Source of the DNA: Mytilus trossulus | Lineage: Eukaryota > Mollusca > Bivalvia > Mytilida > Mytilidae | Direction: 5' to 3' | Assembly: GCF_036588685.1 (NCBI RefSeq) | Contig: NC_086374.1 | Location: forward strand, 31,922,886 to 31,986,885 | Length of the DNA: 64,000 bases | Part shown: positions 12,002 to 24,500 of the stretch, one piece after another | How the letters are laid out: the number at the start of each line of letters is the position of its first letter | Position numbering within the stretch: the stretch's first letter is position 1 | Translations under genes and position numbers: made by a program | The notes under the pieces: generated by a model | The model's input: only the letters and a program-made list of their open reading frames with translations | The model's database searches: none | What the model was told of the DNA's origin: nothing

Positions 12002-14277
12002 TTAAAAATCCGGTATCCAGCCACATCCTGTGCATAATTTTTTTGTGGGTTCATGTCCAGCTCTGTCTTCACAATGTTCCTGTCTGTCCAATATTTCAGT
12101 TGGTAAGTTTGTGTGAGTGGCATCACAATAGGGTGGGTCCTTTGTATATTTACATGCACAAATCTGGTAAAGTCTCTGAGCCTTATTAACTGTCCATTTT
12201 ACAGGTTTAATTCCAGTCCCCTTATGTGAACCTGTAAGTAGAAAAGTGATAAACAAAAAACAAAAAAATATACAAGCAGCTCAATGCAGTCCGTAACGTT
12301 TAACTACCTCGTATATTATGTTGGTTTGGGGTGTTCTACACATCAAATGTATGGGTTTATACATCTATGTTGATACTAAGTGCTATCAGACAGAACATTA
12401 TGTACCATGAGTTTAACTTAAACACAAGAACACTGTTAGTATCGTTACCCAAGGGGACTATCAAACTGGAATCGAACCGTAGACCTCTCACACGCGAGAC
12501 GAACACACCTTCCCGAAACCACTTAGGTGATTATTATTTTTGAATGCAGTTGATGTTATAAGGAAACGACCATTGTGTATTCTTGGAGGTCGCACCGGTA
12601 TTTTTTGCAAATAGGATATTTATTTTCATTTGTTGCTACGATGCTTTTTTCTCCTGCATTTTGTGTCACAGAATATCATTTTCATCCTGTTCAGGGGAAA
12701 CATTTCCCACCTCTAGCAAGGCCAGGATAGTCTTTTCAAAATTATTGCGCCATGAATAACAGGTAAAAGAGAATCCTGAATGGTGTTTTTATCTGAAGCG
12801 TTTAGTACTTTACATGAGTTTTTACAATTTGTGTTAGTAACGGTGATATATACTTAAAGGCGGACTGGGCATCAACCATGCATAATTGCAAATGAGTATC
12901 AAGACTTATTTACGTTCATTTAACAACCAAAAAAGTCATCGCCGAGCATTACTTGTGGATATATTTGGCGATAGCTAGTTATAGGGTAAGTTTGGGGATG
13001 CACAATTTTCTTTTTAATATCCAAGCCAAATCGTTCACGTTTTTAGTTAAGTTTTCTATTTTAAGTGGCAATGGTGACCATGTTTGACGGCGAAAGGATG
13101 TCAACAACCGTACATTTACCCCTTATCATCGTAAACGTATCTTTTAACCAAAGTTTGATATCTAGTTGAACTTCACTTAATTATTTTCCCGATTTTCAAT
13201 GGTTATTTTCGTAAAATTATTTAGGTTTTGTTTCTGAATAGGCAATGGTTTGAAGATGGTTACGACTATCAATCAAGATTATAACCGGGGATCATTTCAC
13301 GAATTATTTTTTTGTCAGCTTTATGACCGCAACATGATTTTCAACTGCATATTAACTGTTATTCACTGGTCTACGTAAAGTTTGAGTTACTATAAAAATG
13401 TCCATATATATGCTCAAAAATAAACTATTCCGTCCCTAGGTGCATGTTTTACAGCACTTGGTCGATGCCGCTGGTGGACTATCAATCCCTCGATTGTATT
13501 GAACACACTATCATCAGCTTAATAGTCAGTATAGTTCGGTACTGACATTATTTATAACAAACCTTCCAAATTTGTCCGTTTACAAAAAGAATAAAATTAG
13601 AAAGAAACTAAAGTTTCAACTCAACCAAGTAAAAATGACCGGCTAAGATGGATTTGGCTTTTATTGGGTTTTTTTCGTCACTATTTCAATAGGCCTTCAT
13701 TTGTTCATACATCCCTGGTCATTCTTGGCTTTCAAATATTCAAATTTGAGCTTTGCAGTTGAAGGTAAAGCCAGAAAAGCTTCGGAAGCATTAAAATATT
13801 AAGAGTTTCATATTTTCCTGTTTTGAGCGAGATATCTTACAACAGAGACAGAGAAATTATTCTAGTTACTGCTTTTACGTCTCAGTTTTTAGGGGAATTG
13901 TTGCAACTGTATGATGTCATCTGTAGTACGCTAAACTGGGATTGCGGCTGATTACTACACTCTTTTGAGCATTGCGAAAATATAAGTAGATTCTCGTCTA
14001 CTTGAGCGCAGTCCATATACAAAACACCTTAATTGACTTTTTTTCAAAACATTGATTTCGAATCTAATTTATCCACTTTCATACAGATGAATAAAGCATC
14101 ACACTTTTTTTATTCATTTTTCGACGGGAGTCAGACTTCAATGCAATCTCGGACTAATCATTGTTCTAGATTACATTAAGACTTACCGTCACACCAAGGC
14201 TGTTGTTTGCTCAGACCACAAGCACACCATAGTTTCTGTTCACCTTCTTTGACGTTTTTAACTGTATAAGGTCCATA
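12002..14277 (-). CDS. CISD3: CISD3-like mitochondrial CDGSH iron-sulfur protein (two 3' exons; 5' end not found)
   Basis: Two minus-strand exons, 14187-14277 and 12002-12231, join in phase 1 with GT..AG borders. They encode two CDGSH-type [2Fe-2S] motifs. The first, CACGLSKQQPWCDGSH, is split by the intron inside CDG|SH. The second is CACKYTKDPPYCDATH. Both fit C-x-C-x2-(S/T)-x3-P-x-C-D-(G/A)-x-H. Two motifs in one chain distinguish CISD3 (Miner2, mitochondrial matrix) from CISD1/2, which have one and a membrane anchor. The second motif has Ala for the usual Gly. The tail after it is long and rich in Cys/His (CEDRAGHEP.. LCTGCGWIPDF). The exon ending at 14277 begins in phase 0 with YGPYTV, so at least one upstream exon, expected to carry the mitochondrial presequence, is missing. 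I did not find it between 14278 and UCHL5. Confidence 0.88.
12452..12530 (-). other. tRNA-like remnant with B-box, possibly a SINE head
   Basis: On the minus strand 'ggttcgattcc' matches the pol III B-box. It is preceded by an anticodon-arm-like stretch 'gtctcgcgtgtgagagg'. The acceptor stem and a good A-box are absent, so this is not an intact tRNA. It lies in the CISD3 intron. Confidence 0.3.
13440..13560 (+). repeat. Degenerate family A remnant
   Basis: 'cgatgccgctggtggac' followed by 'ttaatagtcagtat' and 'ggtactgacatta' corresponds, with many changes, to the first part of family A copy 3. It lies within the CISD3 intron. Confidence 0.5.
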
Positions 14278-14744
14278 CTAAAACACAGAATATATTCGTT
14301 TATACTTGTTTGTCTTGTTCAGTAAATCTCATTTAAAAGACCAATCATGATTCTCAGATCCGGACATCCTGGCATTTACATTTGACCGGAGGTGATGAAA
14401 TCCGGAATCCCCTAGATTTTTCATCTATTTGAAGGGGATAACTGATTATTTATATTGCCGATTATTTTTCAAAGTAACACTAAACATGAAAATGGAAATT
14501 TCACCCATATTGCGAAGTTGTCAAACTTCAATGAACAGCCTGCATGATGTACTAGTAGTTGAAGTACACAGGAAGAAAGTTACTTTAATAATTATAAAAG
14601 TCAGATTAAATATAGGTCATCTAGATCGTGACCTATTTATGGTATTCTAGTCATTAATTGCCACCATAACCGGAGATAACAACAAATTGCATGGTGATTG
14701 GTTTGGGTTAACTTTTCATATGATACCCAGTGTAATTGAAAATA

Positions 14745-15020
14745 AACTTATCATAGTTACCAGGATTAAATTTTGGATATTCGCTAGACGCGCGTTTCTT
14801 CTACAAAAGACTCATCAGTGACGCTCGATTCCCCCCAAAAAATATAATGGCTAAATAAAATACGAAGTTTTAGAGCATCGCCAGGAGTCGGAGGACCACT
14901 GGGCTGGTGATACCCTTTGGGAATTACAACTCCACCAGCAGTGGAATCGACCCAGTGTTTGTAAATACGCTCATCATAGATACCAGGATTAAATTGTGTA
15001 TTTACGCCAGACGCGATTTA
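14745..15020 (-). repeat. Dispersed repeat family A, copy 5 (inverted, rearranged)
   Basis: The minus strand shows 'cactgatgagtc', 'tagaagaaacgcgcgtct' and 'cctggtaactatgata'. A second partial start ('tgctggtggagt', 'cactgggtcga' equivalents) lies next to it, so this is a composite or partly duplicated copy. Confidence 0.7.
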
Positions 15021-15719
15021 TTAACAACACACAATACTGTATTCAGTCCTGTTGGTCTGTAGCTCTAAAGTAACAGTGCAAGGGCGATGTTACAAAACAT
15101 TGTGTGTCGGGTCTCATTTATTAGCGACAAGAAGTGTCAAGAAGACATTCAAGAAGAAACACATTTGCGACAAGAAGAATAATTTAGAGTCAAGGAAGTG
15201 TCTGTGATGAATGAATCAATATTTATGTAGAGTCGACACTATATGCTAATATTATCTAGATTCTATAATTCTATTTTAGACTCAACTGAAAGGACAATAC
15301 ATATATATAAATACATAATAGAGATTTTTCTGTCTTAACAGGATAAAAAGTTTAAATGTTTACATTTTAAATAAAAAATACACTGTAAAGGTATGTTTGA
15401 TAAAAAGGGGGGTTATTAAAAGAACCGTTTGCCATTTTTCTCTATTTTCTACGGATCTTTAGTTTATTCAGATGATTTCTTTTTGTATAAATCTATTGTT
15501 TTAACCGTAAACAAAATTTTGTTTAACATTGTCATTTCGGGGAATTTTATAGCTGACTATGTTGAAGGCCGTAGAGTGACCTATAGTGGGTAACTTATTC
15601 TAAAAGGTTACCAAACACTGATTCAACACTGTAATAAGGTCATTGAATATTGTTTTTATTGGTATAAGTATTGATTTTGTTATCAGAAGATTAAAAGCTA
15701 ACTAAATATTAATCTGTCG
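15021..15719. other. Intergenic with short family D fragment
   Basis: A fragment related to family D ('ttatagctgactatgttgaaggccg') lies at about 15515-15600. No gene was recognised. Confidence 0.4.
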
Positions 15720-16431
15720 ATACCTGTAACTTGGCATTGCACAAGGTCATGTTTTTCTCTGGCTGTTTATGACGTCTTTACACTAAATCCATTGGATGTT
15801 GGATGTGTACGGATTGATAGTTTAGTCTAAGATGCATGATTTTTTTAATAGTTGTAAGTGGCTTTGAACTAGCTGTCAGATAACTGCGAGTACTTTCAGA
15901 TCTGTTCATTGTGTCTTTTTGTGTCGGGATGTATAAGTACCCGGTCACGTTCACTTGTATTTTGGTCCATCTGATGAGTTAAGCTTTTTTCAACTAATTT
16001 TTATAGTTAGTTCTTATGTTGTACTGTTATACCACTGTCCCAGGTTAGGGGGGTTGGGATCCCGCTAATATGCTTGACCCCGCCACATTATTTATGTATG
16101 TGCCTTTCCCAAGTCAGGAGCCTGTAATTCAGTGGTTGTCGTTTGTTTATGTATTACATATTTGTTTTTCGTTTATTTTTTTACATAAATAAGGCCGTTT
16201 GTTTTCTCGTTTGAATTGTTTTACATTGTCTTATCGGGGCCTTTTATAGCTGACTATGCGGTATAGGCTTTGCTCATTGTTGAAGGTCGTACGGTGACCT
16301 ATAGTTGTTAATGTTTGTGGATAGTTGTCTCATTGGCAATCATACCACATCTTCTTTTTTTATAAGTTCTGTGTAATTTTGGTCTCTTGTGGAAAGTTAA
16401 CTCATTGGAAATCATACCACATCTTCTTTTA
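15720..16431 (+). repeat. Dispersed repeat family D, long copy with a second tail
   Basis: The order is 'tggcattgcacaaggt', 'gacgtctttacactaaatcc', 'caagtcaggagcctgtaatt', 'atagctgactatgcggtat', and the tail 'gtctcattggcaatcatacc' ending 'acatcttctttttt' near 16361. A second, diverged tail occupies about 16366-16431. Other copies lie at 42320-42715 (inverted) and 49742-50040. The 3' T-rich end resembles a retroelement tail, but no reverse transcriptase is present. Confidence 0.75.
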
Positions 16432-18220
16432 AGCTCACCTGTCCCGATGGGCCAATCAAGATTTTATCATCACTTGGCATCCTTCGTCGGTCGTCAGGCG
16501 TTGTTGTCCGGCGTCCATCATCCGTTAATTTTTACAAAAATCTTCTGCTCTAAAACTATTCGTTAAAATTTGACCAAACTTGGACACAATCATCATTGGC
16601 TGTCTGGTTTAAAAATGTGTCAGGTGACCCGACCAACCAATGAAGATGACCGCCATTGCTAGTAATAGAACATAGGGGTAAAATGACGATTTTGGCTTAT
16701 ATCTCTGAAACCGAAGCTTTTAGAGCAAATCTGAGTGGGGTAAAATTGTTCATCAGGTCAAAAATCTATCTGCCCTGAAATTTTTCATACAAATCAGACA
16801 ACATATTGTTGGGTTGCTATCCCAGAATTGGTAATTTTAAGGAAATTTTACAGTTTTTGGTTATTATCTTGAATATTATTATAGATAGATATAAAACGTA
16901 AACAGCAATAATGTTCAGCGGAGTAAGATCTACACATAAGTCAACATGACCAAAATGCTCAATTGACCTTTTTAGGAGTTACTGTCCTTTATAGTCAATT
17001 TTTAACATTTTTTTGTAAATTTTTGTAATCTTACAAAAATCTTCTCCTCTGATACTGCTGAGACCAAGTAATCCAAACCTAGTCACAATCATTATTAGGG
17101 TATCTAGTTTTAAAAATGAGTGCTATGACACCGCCTTCCAACCAATATGGCCGTCATGACTAATAATAGAACATAGGGGTAAAATGCAGTTTTTGGCTTA
17201 TACATGTATCTCTGAAACAAAAGCATTTAAACTTTTAAGGATTATGAACCCTTGTGTTGATTCAATGCTTAACATATGGAAATTTTATAGAAAATCCACA
17301 GCCTTTATTCTTGCATTCTAATATTTGGCAATTTGATGACTGATAGGTATAGGATTACTGCATGCAGTGTTAGTATTGATTTCCTAAAAACAAGCAATTG
17401 GTTCAAACAAATAAAAAATATGGACCAAATCAAGTACACCTTTAAGGGTGCGCTCGACTTTAGTGACTCAGCACAAGGTTTTTTGGAATTTACAGGTTGA
17501 TAAAAGAACTTTTAAAAAAAATAAAACTAGCACGTCATAGAAAAGCAAGTGAGCAATCTATCTTTAAAATTTTATAACAAAAATCTCTGTTTTAAAGGCT
17601 GTGGATTTTCTATAAAAATATTGGTTTATTTGCCACAATGTACTCTTTTTCTATTAAACGCAATGCAACAGTTAATAAGGATGCTTTGCATTATAAAGTT
17701 TCCCCTTGGTATATGTACAAAATGACATATCTCAATTATTCATTATATCTGTAGTTTTGCTCCAATTGAAATTTGAAAAATTCGTACAAAAATGGCTACA
17801 GAAGGGATAAGAAACCATGTTGGTTATTATTATAGATAGACAGCAGCAATAATATTCAGCAAAGTACGATCTACAAATAAGTTGACGTGACCATAATTTT
17901 CAATCGACCCCATAAGGAGTTGTCACTGTTTAAAGTAAAATTTAACAATTTTTCGTAGATTTTTGTAATCTCTTACAAAAGTCTTCTCATGAAACAACTG
18001 ATACAAGTTAAGCCAAACTTGGCTACAGTCAGCATTAATAGGGTATATAGTTTTTAAAATGTGTCTGATGACCCTACCTGCCAACCAACATGGCAGACAT
18101 GGCTAATAAAAGAACATGGGGGGGGGGGGGGGGGGGGTCAGTTTTTGACTTATATCTCTGAAACCGAAGCATGCATCAATTGTAAATAAAAATATCAGGT
18201 AAGCAACACAGGCTACTAAT
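16432..18220 (+). mobile_element. Helentron-like non-autonomous element, copy A (degenerate 3' end)
   Basis: It starts with 'agctcacctgtcccgatggg' directly after the T-rich tail of family D. Internal blocks ('aaaatcttctcctctga', 'aacataggggtaaaatg', 'gcagcaataatattcagc') are shared with copy B. It ends around 'caggtaagcaacacaggct'. About 17236-17820 does not match copy B and contains an inverted pair ('aaaatccacagccttta' near 17290 and its complement near 17600), so another insertion or a fold-back lies inside. A poly-G run sits near 18119-18137. Confidence 0.65.
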
Positions 18221-18533
18221 AATTGAAGCATTTTTGATTTTGTGGCAACCTCGACCAAGTTTTAGTGTTCCTCAAAAAGGAAGTAAATACACACAAGCAG
18301 AAAAAAATATATGTTCAAAAAGAAATATATCTACCATTGCAACAGCTGGATAAAGCTTCTTGTTTGTTTGTTCGCTTGTTGTCATTATTTATTTGTGGAT
18401 TGTACTGGTAAAGGATTGATTTAAAATGACATTTCTGGGACTTTATGTGGGGCGAGCCGAAAATCGCATTTGAGAGTTCTTGAATGAACACTATACCATA
18501 AGTACATGTGCTACTTCCGGTTTCTATTTTCAA

Positions 18534-21500
18534 ATGGCATCAAGCGCAGGAGACTGGTGTCTCATAGAAAGTGACCCAGGCGTATTCACTGAATTAATTA
18601 GAGGTTTTGGTAGGTCTACATTTAAAAAACAAGAAAAAAAAAGAAGAATGTCTTCTGCTGCATAACACGAAGTGCCAGTGCTGTGTTTATATTTACAGCT
18701 ATTACATTAATGCTAGCAAGACAAATCTTTGTTTGGCTTGCTTGTTTTGCTTGTATCAATCAGAGCTCCAGATAAGAATTCACAAATTGGGGGTTTTACC
18801 CACCATTTTCTTATTTAATTGGGTGATAAAGATTTTTAATTGCATTATCAATTCCAATTCACCCCTCAAGTTAATATCAAATTGGGTTTTTTACCACCAA
18901 GCTCCTTAATGTATTGGGTGTTGTCATCAACACACTATTGAAGATTTAGGCAATATCAACCCCTGATGTTTTTCCATCTTAAATATGTTTCTTTCTTTGA
19001 ATAATATGTGCGATAGCTGTTTTATTTTCTTAATTCACTGACGAGCAATTGTAGGTTTAATTTGTGTCCAGTTGCAAACCTTCTGCCAGTTTTGTATTTT
19101 CTCACAACTTATGTAAACTGTAAATAACGGATATATGTGTATATCCAGGCACTCGTCTCAGATCTTTTTTCTCTTATATACCTTTATATACAAATTCAGA
19201 GAGGAGTGCCTGTGTGTGTATTCACTCATTAACCGTAAAACGAAAATTTCATAATTGATTTGGCCTTTCACATTTTCTAACGGCAACTGACAAAGTCCCG
19301 TGTTTATTAGCAATGTTCTCGTTAAAGTACGCAAACACGCCCATGCGTTCGACGGACGCTTCCTAAAAACACTGGCTGAGTGTTGTTATCATCATATCTT
19401 TCCCTTAGCTATTCAAAAGAAGCTGAAAACATGCTTCTATTCAATATTTTTATCGGACATTCACTTTCGTTTTAATTCAATGAATGTTATGATAAGTCTC
19501 GAGAAATTCGAAAAAAATATGACAACATGACACACGCTAATTGGATAAACCCAGAGAAGATCGAAATGATTTCAATAACATGTGTACCTTTTGAGCAAGG
19601 GAAAATTCCAACAGGGACCCATTTCAGCTACTTGATGCAGGGATCTATTTTTAGAACGAAAGGACAAATCCAATTATAAATATAATAAAAATAGATTTAT
19701 GAACAAGTGAAACCAGATAAGGGTAAATAACGCAAACGGTAGCCAACAAAAGGGTTGAGAACTCATGGTTTTGGCATATAATTGGGTTTTCCTTTGAATT
19801 AATTGGGTAATTGAACCCTGCATTCGGCAATTGCATTGGGTTTTCTATTATTTGTTTTGCGTGATCACGCAAATACGCAGCTTATCTGGAGCTCTGATCA
19901 ATGTTTGCTCAAGCATGGCAATTAAGATAGGCGGGGCTTCAGGTTGTATACATCATATTTAAATTTTATTGGACGTTATGTTTGAGGTTTTAAAGGACAC
20001 TAAATTTTAAAACATCACAGGATGACAAATATAAAGTGCAATCGTAGAAATGGAAGCCAAAAAAATGTATTTTTTTTCTTTCGAAGATATGCATTTTCAT
20101 CATTCAACTTAAAAGACTGTCGTCAAGTACTTTAAGTAAAACCAAATAGCTATTCAAACACATCTACTCTGATTTTGTGATAAATTACATAGGTATTTCA
20201 TTTGACCCAGATATTTCATCTTTTAGTACTGTGCTTTTTTTATGTTTTAAAGTCAACCTGTAGCTTTGCTATATGAAAATGATAGAATCTGAAGCGAGAT
20301 GATGTATCAAATATTCATGCTTTGTATGTTTTCAAGACACAATATTCATCTCAAACACACCCTAACATAAGAAGGTGCACTCGATTTTCTAATAAAAGGG
20401 ATAAATTAAGAAGGGGGAAAATGACTTAAATCATTCCTTTTAATTATAATTTCCATTGTAATTGAATATTGCGCACTTTGGATTAATTTTTGCTTGCAAA
20501 CCTTCAAACTGATTATTTTTATTACGTTGGATGAAGAAAATTCATAACCTCCGATTTTTTTAAATTACCATGGACGGAGAACATTTCAATCTATAAGTTC
20601 AGTTATTTCCATGTCTGCCCCTCCATTATATGAATCAAGAAAACAAATCTAAATATTGGTAACAATTGTATCAAAAAGAGAAAATTGAGTGCACCTTCTT
20701 ATGTTAGGGTGTGTTTGAGATGAATATTTTGTCTTGAAAACGTACAAAGCATGAATATTTGATACAGTCTGCACGGTTAGCCACTAGTCCGATGCCCCAG
20801 ACTAATAAAATTTAATTCGGACTAGTGAGTTTTTGCAAAATTTTGTTTGGACTAATAAGAAAAATGTCAGAATATTTGTCTTCGGACTAGTAGTTGAAAA
20901 AGTTTTTGGTGCAGACTGTTGATACATCGTCTCGCTTCAGATTCTATCATTTTTATATATCAAGGCTACAGGTTGACTTTATAACATAAAAAAATCACAG
21001 TACTAAAAGATGAAATATATTGGTCAAATGAAATACCTATGCAATGAATCACAAAATCAGAGCAGGTGTGTTCGGATAGCTATTTTGTTTTTCTACAAGT
21101 ACTTGACGGCAGTCTTTTAAGATGGATGATGAAATTACATATCTTCGAGGAAAAAAAATCAATTTTTTGGCTGCCATTTCTGCGATTGCACTTTATATTT
21201 GTCATCCTGTGATGTTTTAAAATTAAATGTCCTTAACCTCAAACATAACGCCCAATAAAACTAACGTATGATGTAAACAAGCTGAAGCCCCGCCTATCTT
21301 AATTGCCATGCTTGAGCAAACATTGATACAAGCAAAGCAAGCAAGCCAAACAAAGATTTGTCTTGCTAGCATTAATGTAATAGCTGTAAATTAAAATAAA
21401 CTAAAACCTACCTTAGTATCTTGTTTTTTTGAAAGGTAAAAAAGCTTCACACTATCTCATTAGCAATAGCCACCAACTATTTTCCGATTGATGGAAGCAA

Positions 21501-24500
21501 TAGAATGAGATGCAGAGAATAACGTGGACAGCTTTGTTTTAATTCAATGATTTTCTAAATTTGCATCATCTCCCCCTTTTCCGAAAACCTGTAGGCTGTA
21601 CATAAAATTGAGAATGGAAATGTGTAGTCCTAGATTACTCTAACGTCCAAAGGCGGTTTTGCCAGACAAGCTGAGGCTGTGGGATGTCAGAGCTTGTCCT
21701 GTATAAAAAAGTGGATATTTGCCAACCCAAAATGGATGCGCTGCTTCATCGCTTCTGGAGCCGACTGAGGGCCTAAATCGGGCATCAATCTCTTCATTTT
21801 TAGCTCACCTGGCCCAAAGGGCCAAGTGAGCTTTTCTCATCACTTGGCGTCCGGCGTCGTCGTCCGTCGTCTTCGTCCTGCGTCCGGCGTTAACTTTTAC
21901 AAAAATCTTCTCCTCTGAAACTACTAGGCCAAATTTAACCAAACTTGGCCACAATCATCATTGGGGTATCTAGTTTAAAAATTGTGTCCGGTGACCCCGC
22001 CAACTAACCAAGATGGCCGCCATGGCTATAAATAGAACATAGGGGTAAAATGCAGTTTTTGGCTTATAACTCAAAAACCAAAGCATTTAGGGCAAATCTG
22101 ACATAGGGGTAATTTTGTTAATCAGGTTAAGATCTATCTGCCCTGAAATTTTCAGATGAATCTGACATTCCGTTGTTAGGTTGCTGCCCCTGAATTGGTA
22201 ATTTTAAGGAAATTTTGTTGTTTTTGGTTATTATCTTGAATATTATTTCAGATAGAGATAAACTGTAAACAGCAATAATGTTCAGCAAAGTAAGATCTAC
22301 AAATAAGTCAACATGACCAAAATGATCAGTTGACCACTTTAGGAGTTATTGCCCTTTATAGTCAATTTTTAACCATTTTTCGTAAATCTTAGTAATCTTT
22401 TAGAAAAATCTTCTCCTCTGAAACTGCTGGGCCAAATCATTTGAAACTTGGTCATAATCATCATTGGGGTATCTAGTTTAAAAATTGTGTCCGATGACCC
22501 CGCCAACTAACCAAGATGACCGCCATGGCTATAAATAGAACATAGGGGTAAAATGCAGTTTTTGGCTTATAACTCAAAAACCAAAGCATTTAGAGCAATT
22601 CTGACATTGGGTAAAATTGTTAATCAGGTGAAGATCTATCTGCCCTGAAATTTTCAGATGAATTGGACAACCTGTTTTTGGGTTGCGGCCCCTGAATTGG
22701 TAATTTTAAGGAAATTTTGCTGTTTTTGGTTATTATATTGAATATTATTATAGATATAGGTAAACTGTAAACAGCAATAATGTTCAGCAAAGTAAGATCT
22801 ACAAATAAGTCAACATGAACGAAATGGTCAATTGACCCCTGTAGGAGTTATTGACCTTTGTAGTCAATTTTCAATCTGCTTGCTTTGTTTAATATTCACA
22901 TAGACCAAGGTGAGCGACACAGGCTCTTTAGAGTCTCTAGTTCATTTATCTTTTCAAATATGTATGTTTCACCTACCTGTCAACCTTTATTTTTCTATAT
23001 TTTAACAGTTTTTACAGAGACCCATCGGTTTATGCATATTATGCCTTTCATTTTCAAAGATTATCACGTGACAACGAGAAAACCGTGCAAATGACCATAA
23101 TGTAACACCTCGTTCATTTACGATGCAAGTTACCTAAATGTCCGAAAGCTTCCAACTGTTATCGTGGTCGGAACTAGATGCTTACTACCGATCTCCTGTA
23201 AAGGAGGTGAAAAAACGTGGTTGCTTCTAAATGTTAACACATCGATCTCCTATAAAGGAGGTTAAAAAATATAAATATTTGCATATTTGAGTCTCGAGGC
23301 CATGAACTCTCTCTTAACTTGATGTCCATTTGAAAATCAAAGTCAAAATGCATAAACAGATGGGTCTCTGTAAAAATTGTTAAAATATAGAAAAATAAAG
23401 GGTGGCAGGTAGGTGAAACATACATATATGAAAAGATAAATGAAAAATGAAGAGATTGATGCCCGATTTATATAATTCCAAGGCCCTCAGTCGGCTCCAG
23501 AAGCCATGAAGCAGCGCCTCCATTTTGGGTGGGCAAATATCCACTTTTTGATACGGGACAAGCTCTGACGTCCCACTGCCCAAGCTTGTAATCTCGGACT
23601 AGTCTTCGTTGTCCAAAGACACATTTAGTTCCCGGACAATAACTTTTGTTTTAGTGAATTGATCTCTATAAATTTTTACCAGAAGGTTTAATACTACAAA
23701 AGGAAGGTTAGGATTGATTTTGGGGGTTATGGTCCCAATAGTGCAGTACTTACGGGCCAAAAGGGGGCCAACATTAGCATTTTTGCAGTTTTCAAACAAT
23801 AACTTGTGTTTAAGTGTATAAATCTCTTAAATTATTCAACAAGTTTCCATACCATGAAGGGATGGTAAGAATTGAATTTTTTTTTTTTATATGGCTCAAA
23901 ATATTTTGGAATTAGGGGCAAAAAGGTTCTGGTCAATGGACAATTAATTAAGACACTAAAAGCAGTGTACTGTGTAAGAGAGGTAATTCAAAAACATTTT
24001 TAAAACATACAAAGTTGGGTATGTTTAGATATAAACCTCCCTTACACTTCTTGTAAATTATGTATAAAGGAATGTCGGATTTTGGACTTATTGCAGAGAA
24101 AGGGGGGTGGTTGTAGTATTCAATATTTTAAAAGCATAATATTGTGCAATAGATTTGTAAGATCTTGACATTTGTTTCATGTCAGAACCTCATATTATGT
24201 CAAAAATTTGATCACAATCCAAATTCAGAGCTGTATCAAGCTTGAATGTTGTGTCCATATTTGCCCCAATTGTTCAGGGTTCAACATCTGCGGTGGTATA
24301 AAGCTGCGTCCTGCAGAGCACCTGGTTTAGTAATATATAGATTTCTTTCGTTAAAATCAAATAAGTTGTTACATACATAGTACATGTACACGAGCAAATT
24401 GAACAAGTTGAGATATACAAATGTATAAACACTATATTATAAAGACATAAAGGAACATCACCATCTAAAAAAAGATAATTAACAATAGCCTAGGAAATGA

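Larger units (their letters stand above)
18691..21391. repeat. Large palindrome 1 (fold-back element) in UCHL5 intron 1
   Basis: Left arm (18691-18760 plus 19897-20390) and right arm (20679-20764 plus 20925-21391) are imperfect reverse complements of about 555 bp each, around a 288-bp centre (20391-20678). The ends read 'atttacagctattac' and 'gtaatagctgtaaat', with TA flanking a possible CAGCTATTAC terminus. Each arm is interrupted by a different insertion absent from the other. No transposase ORF is visible. Confidence 0.9.
21625..23601. repeat. Large palindrome 2 in UCHL5 intron 1
   Basis: The left arm (21625-21801 and 22941 to about 23065) pairs with about 23285-23601. Shared blocks read 'gtcagagcttgtcc', 'tggagccgactgagggcc', 'gggcatcaatctcttcattt' and 'tatgtttcacctacctg'. 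The ends carry 'tagtcctagattac' against 'gtaatctcggacta'. The left arm is split by Helentron-like copy B and has an extra stretch of about 29 bp near 21640-21668. Confidence 0.88.

Noticed and set aside
12331-12543. Possible intact tRNA gene near 12452-12530 (minus)
   Set aside because: The B-box is perfect but the acceptor stem does not pair and the anticodon stem is imperfect; at best a tRNA pseudogene or SINE head.
18607-18909. 100-codon ORF overlapping the first UCHL5 intron
   Set aside because: It starts in exon 1 in another frame and runs into palindrome and transposon sequence. The UCHL5 splice donor at 18610 explains the region.
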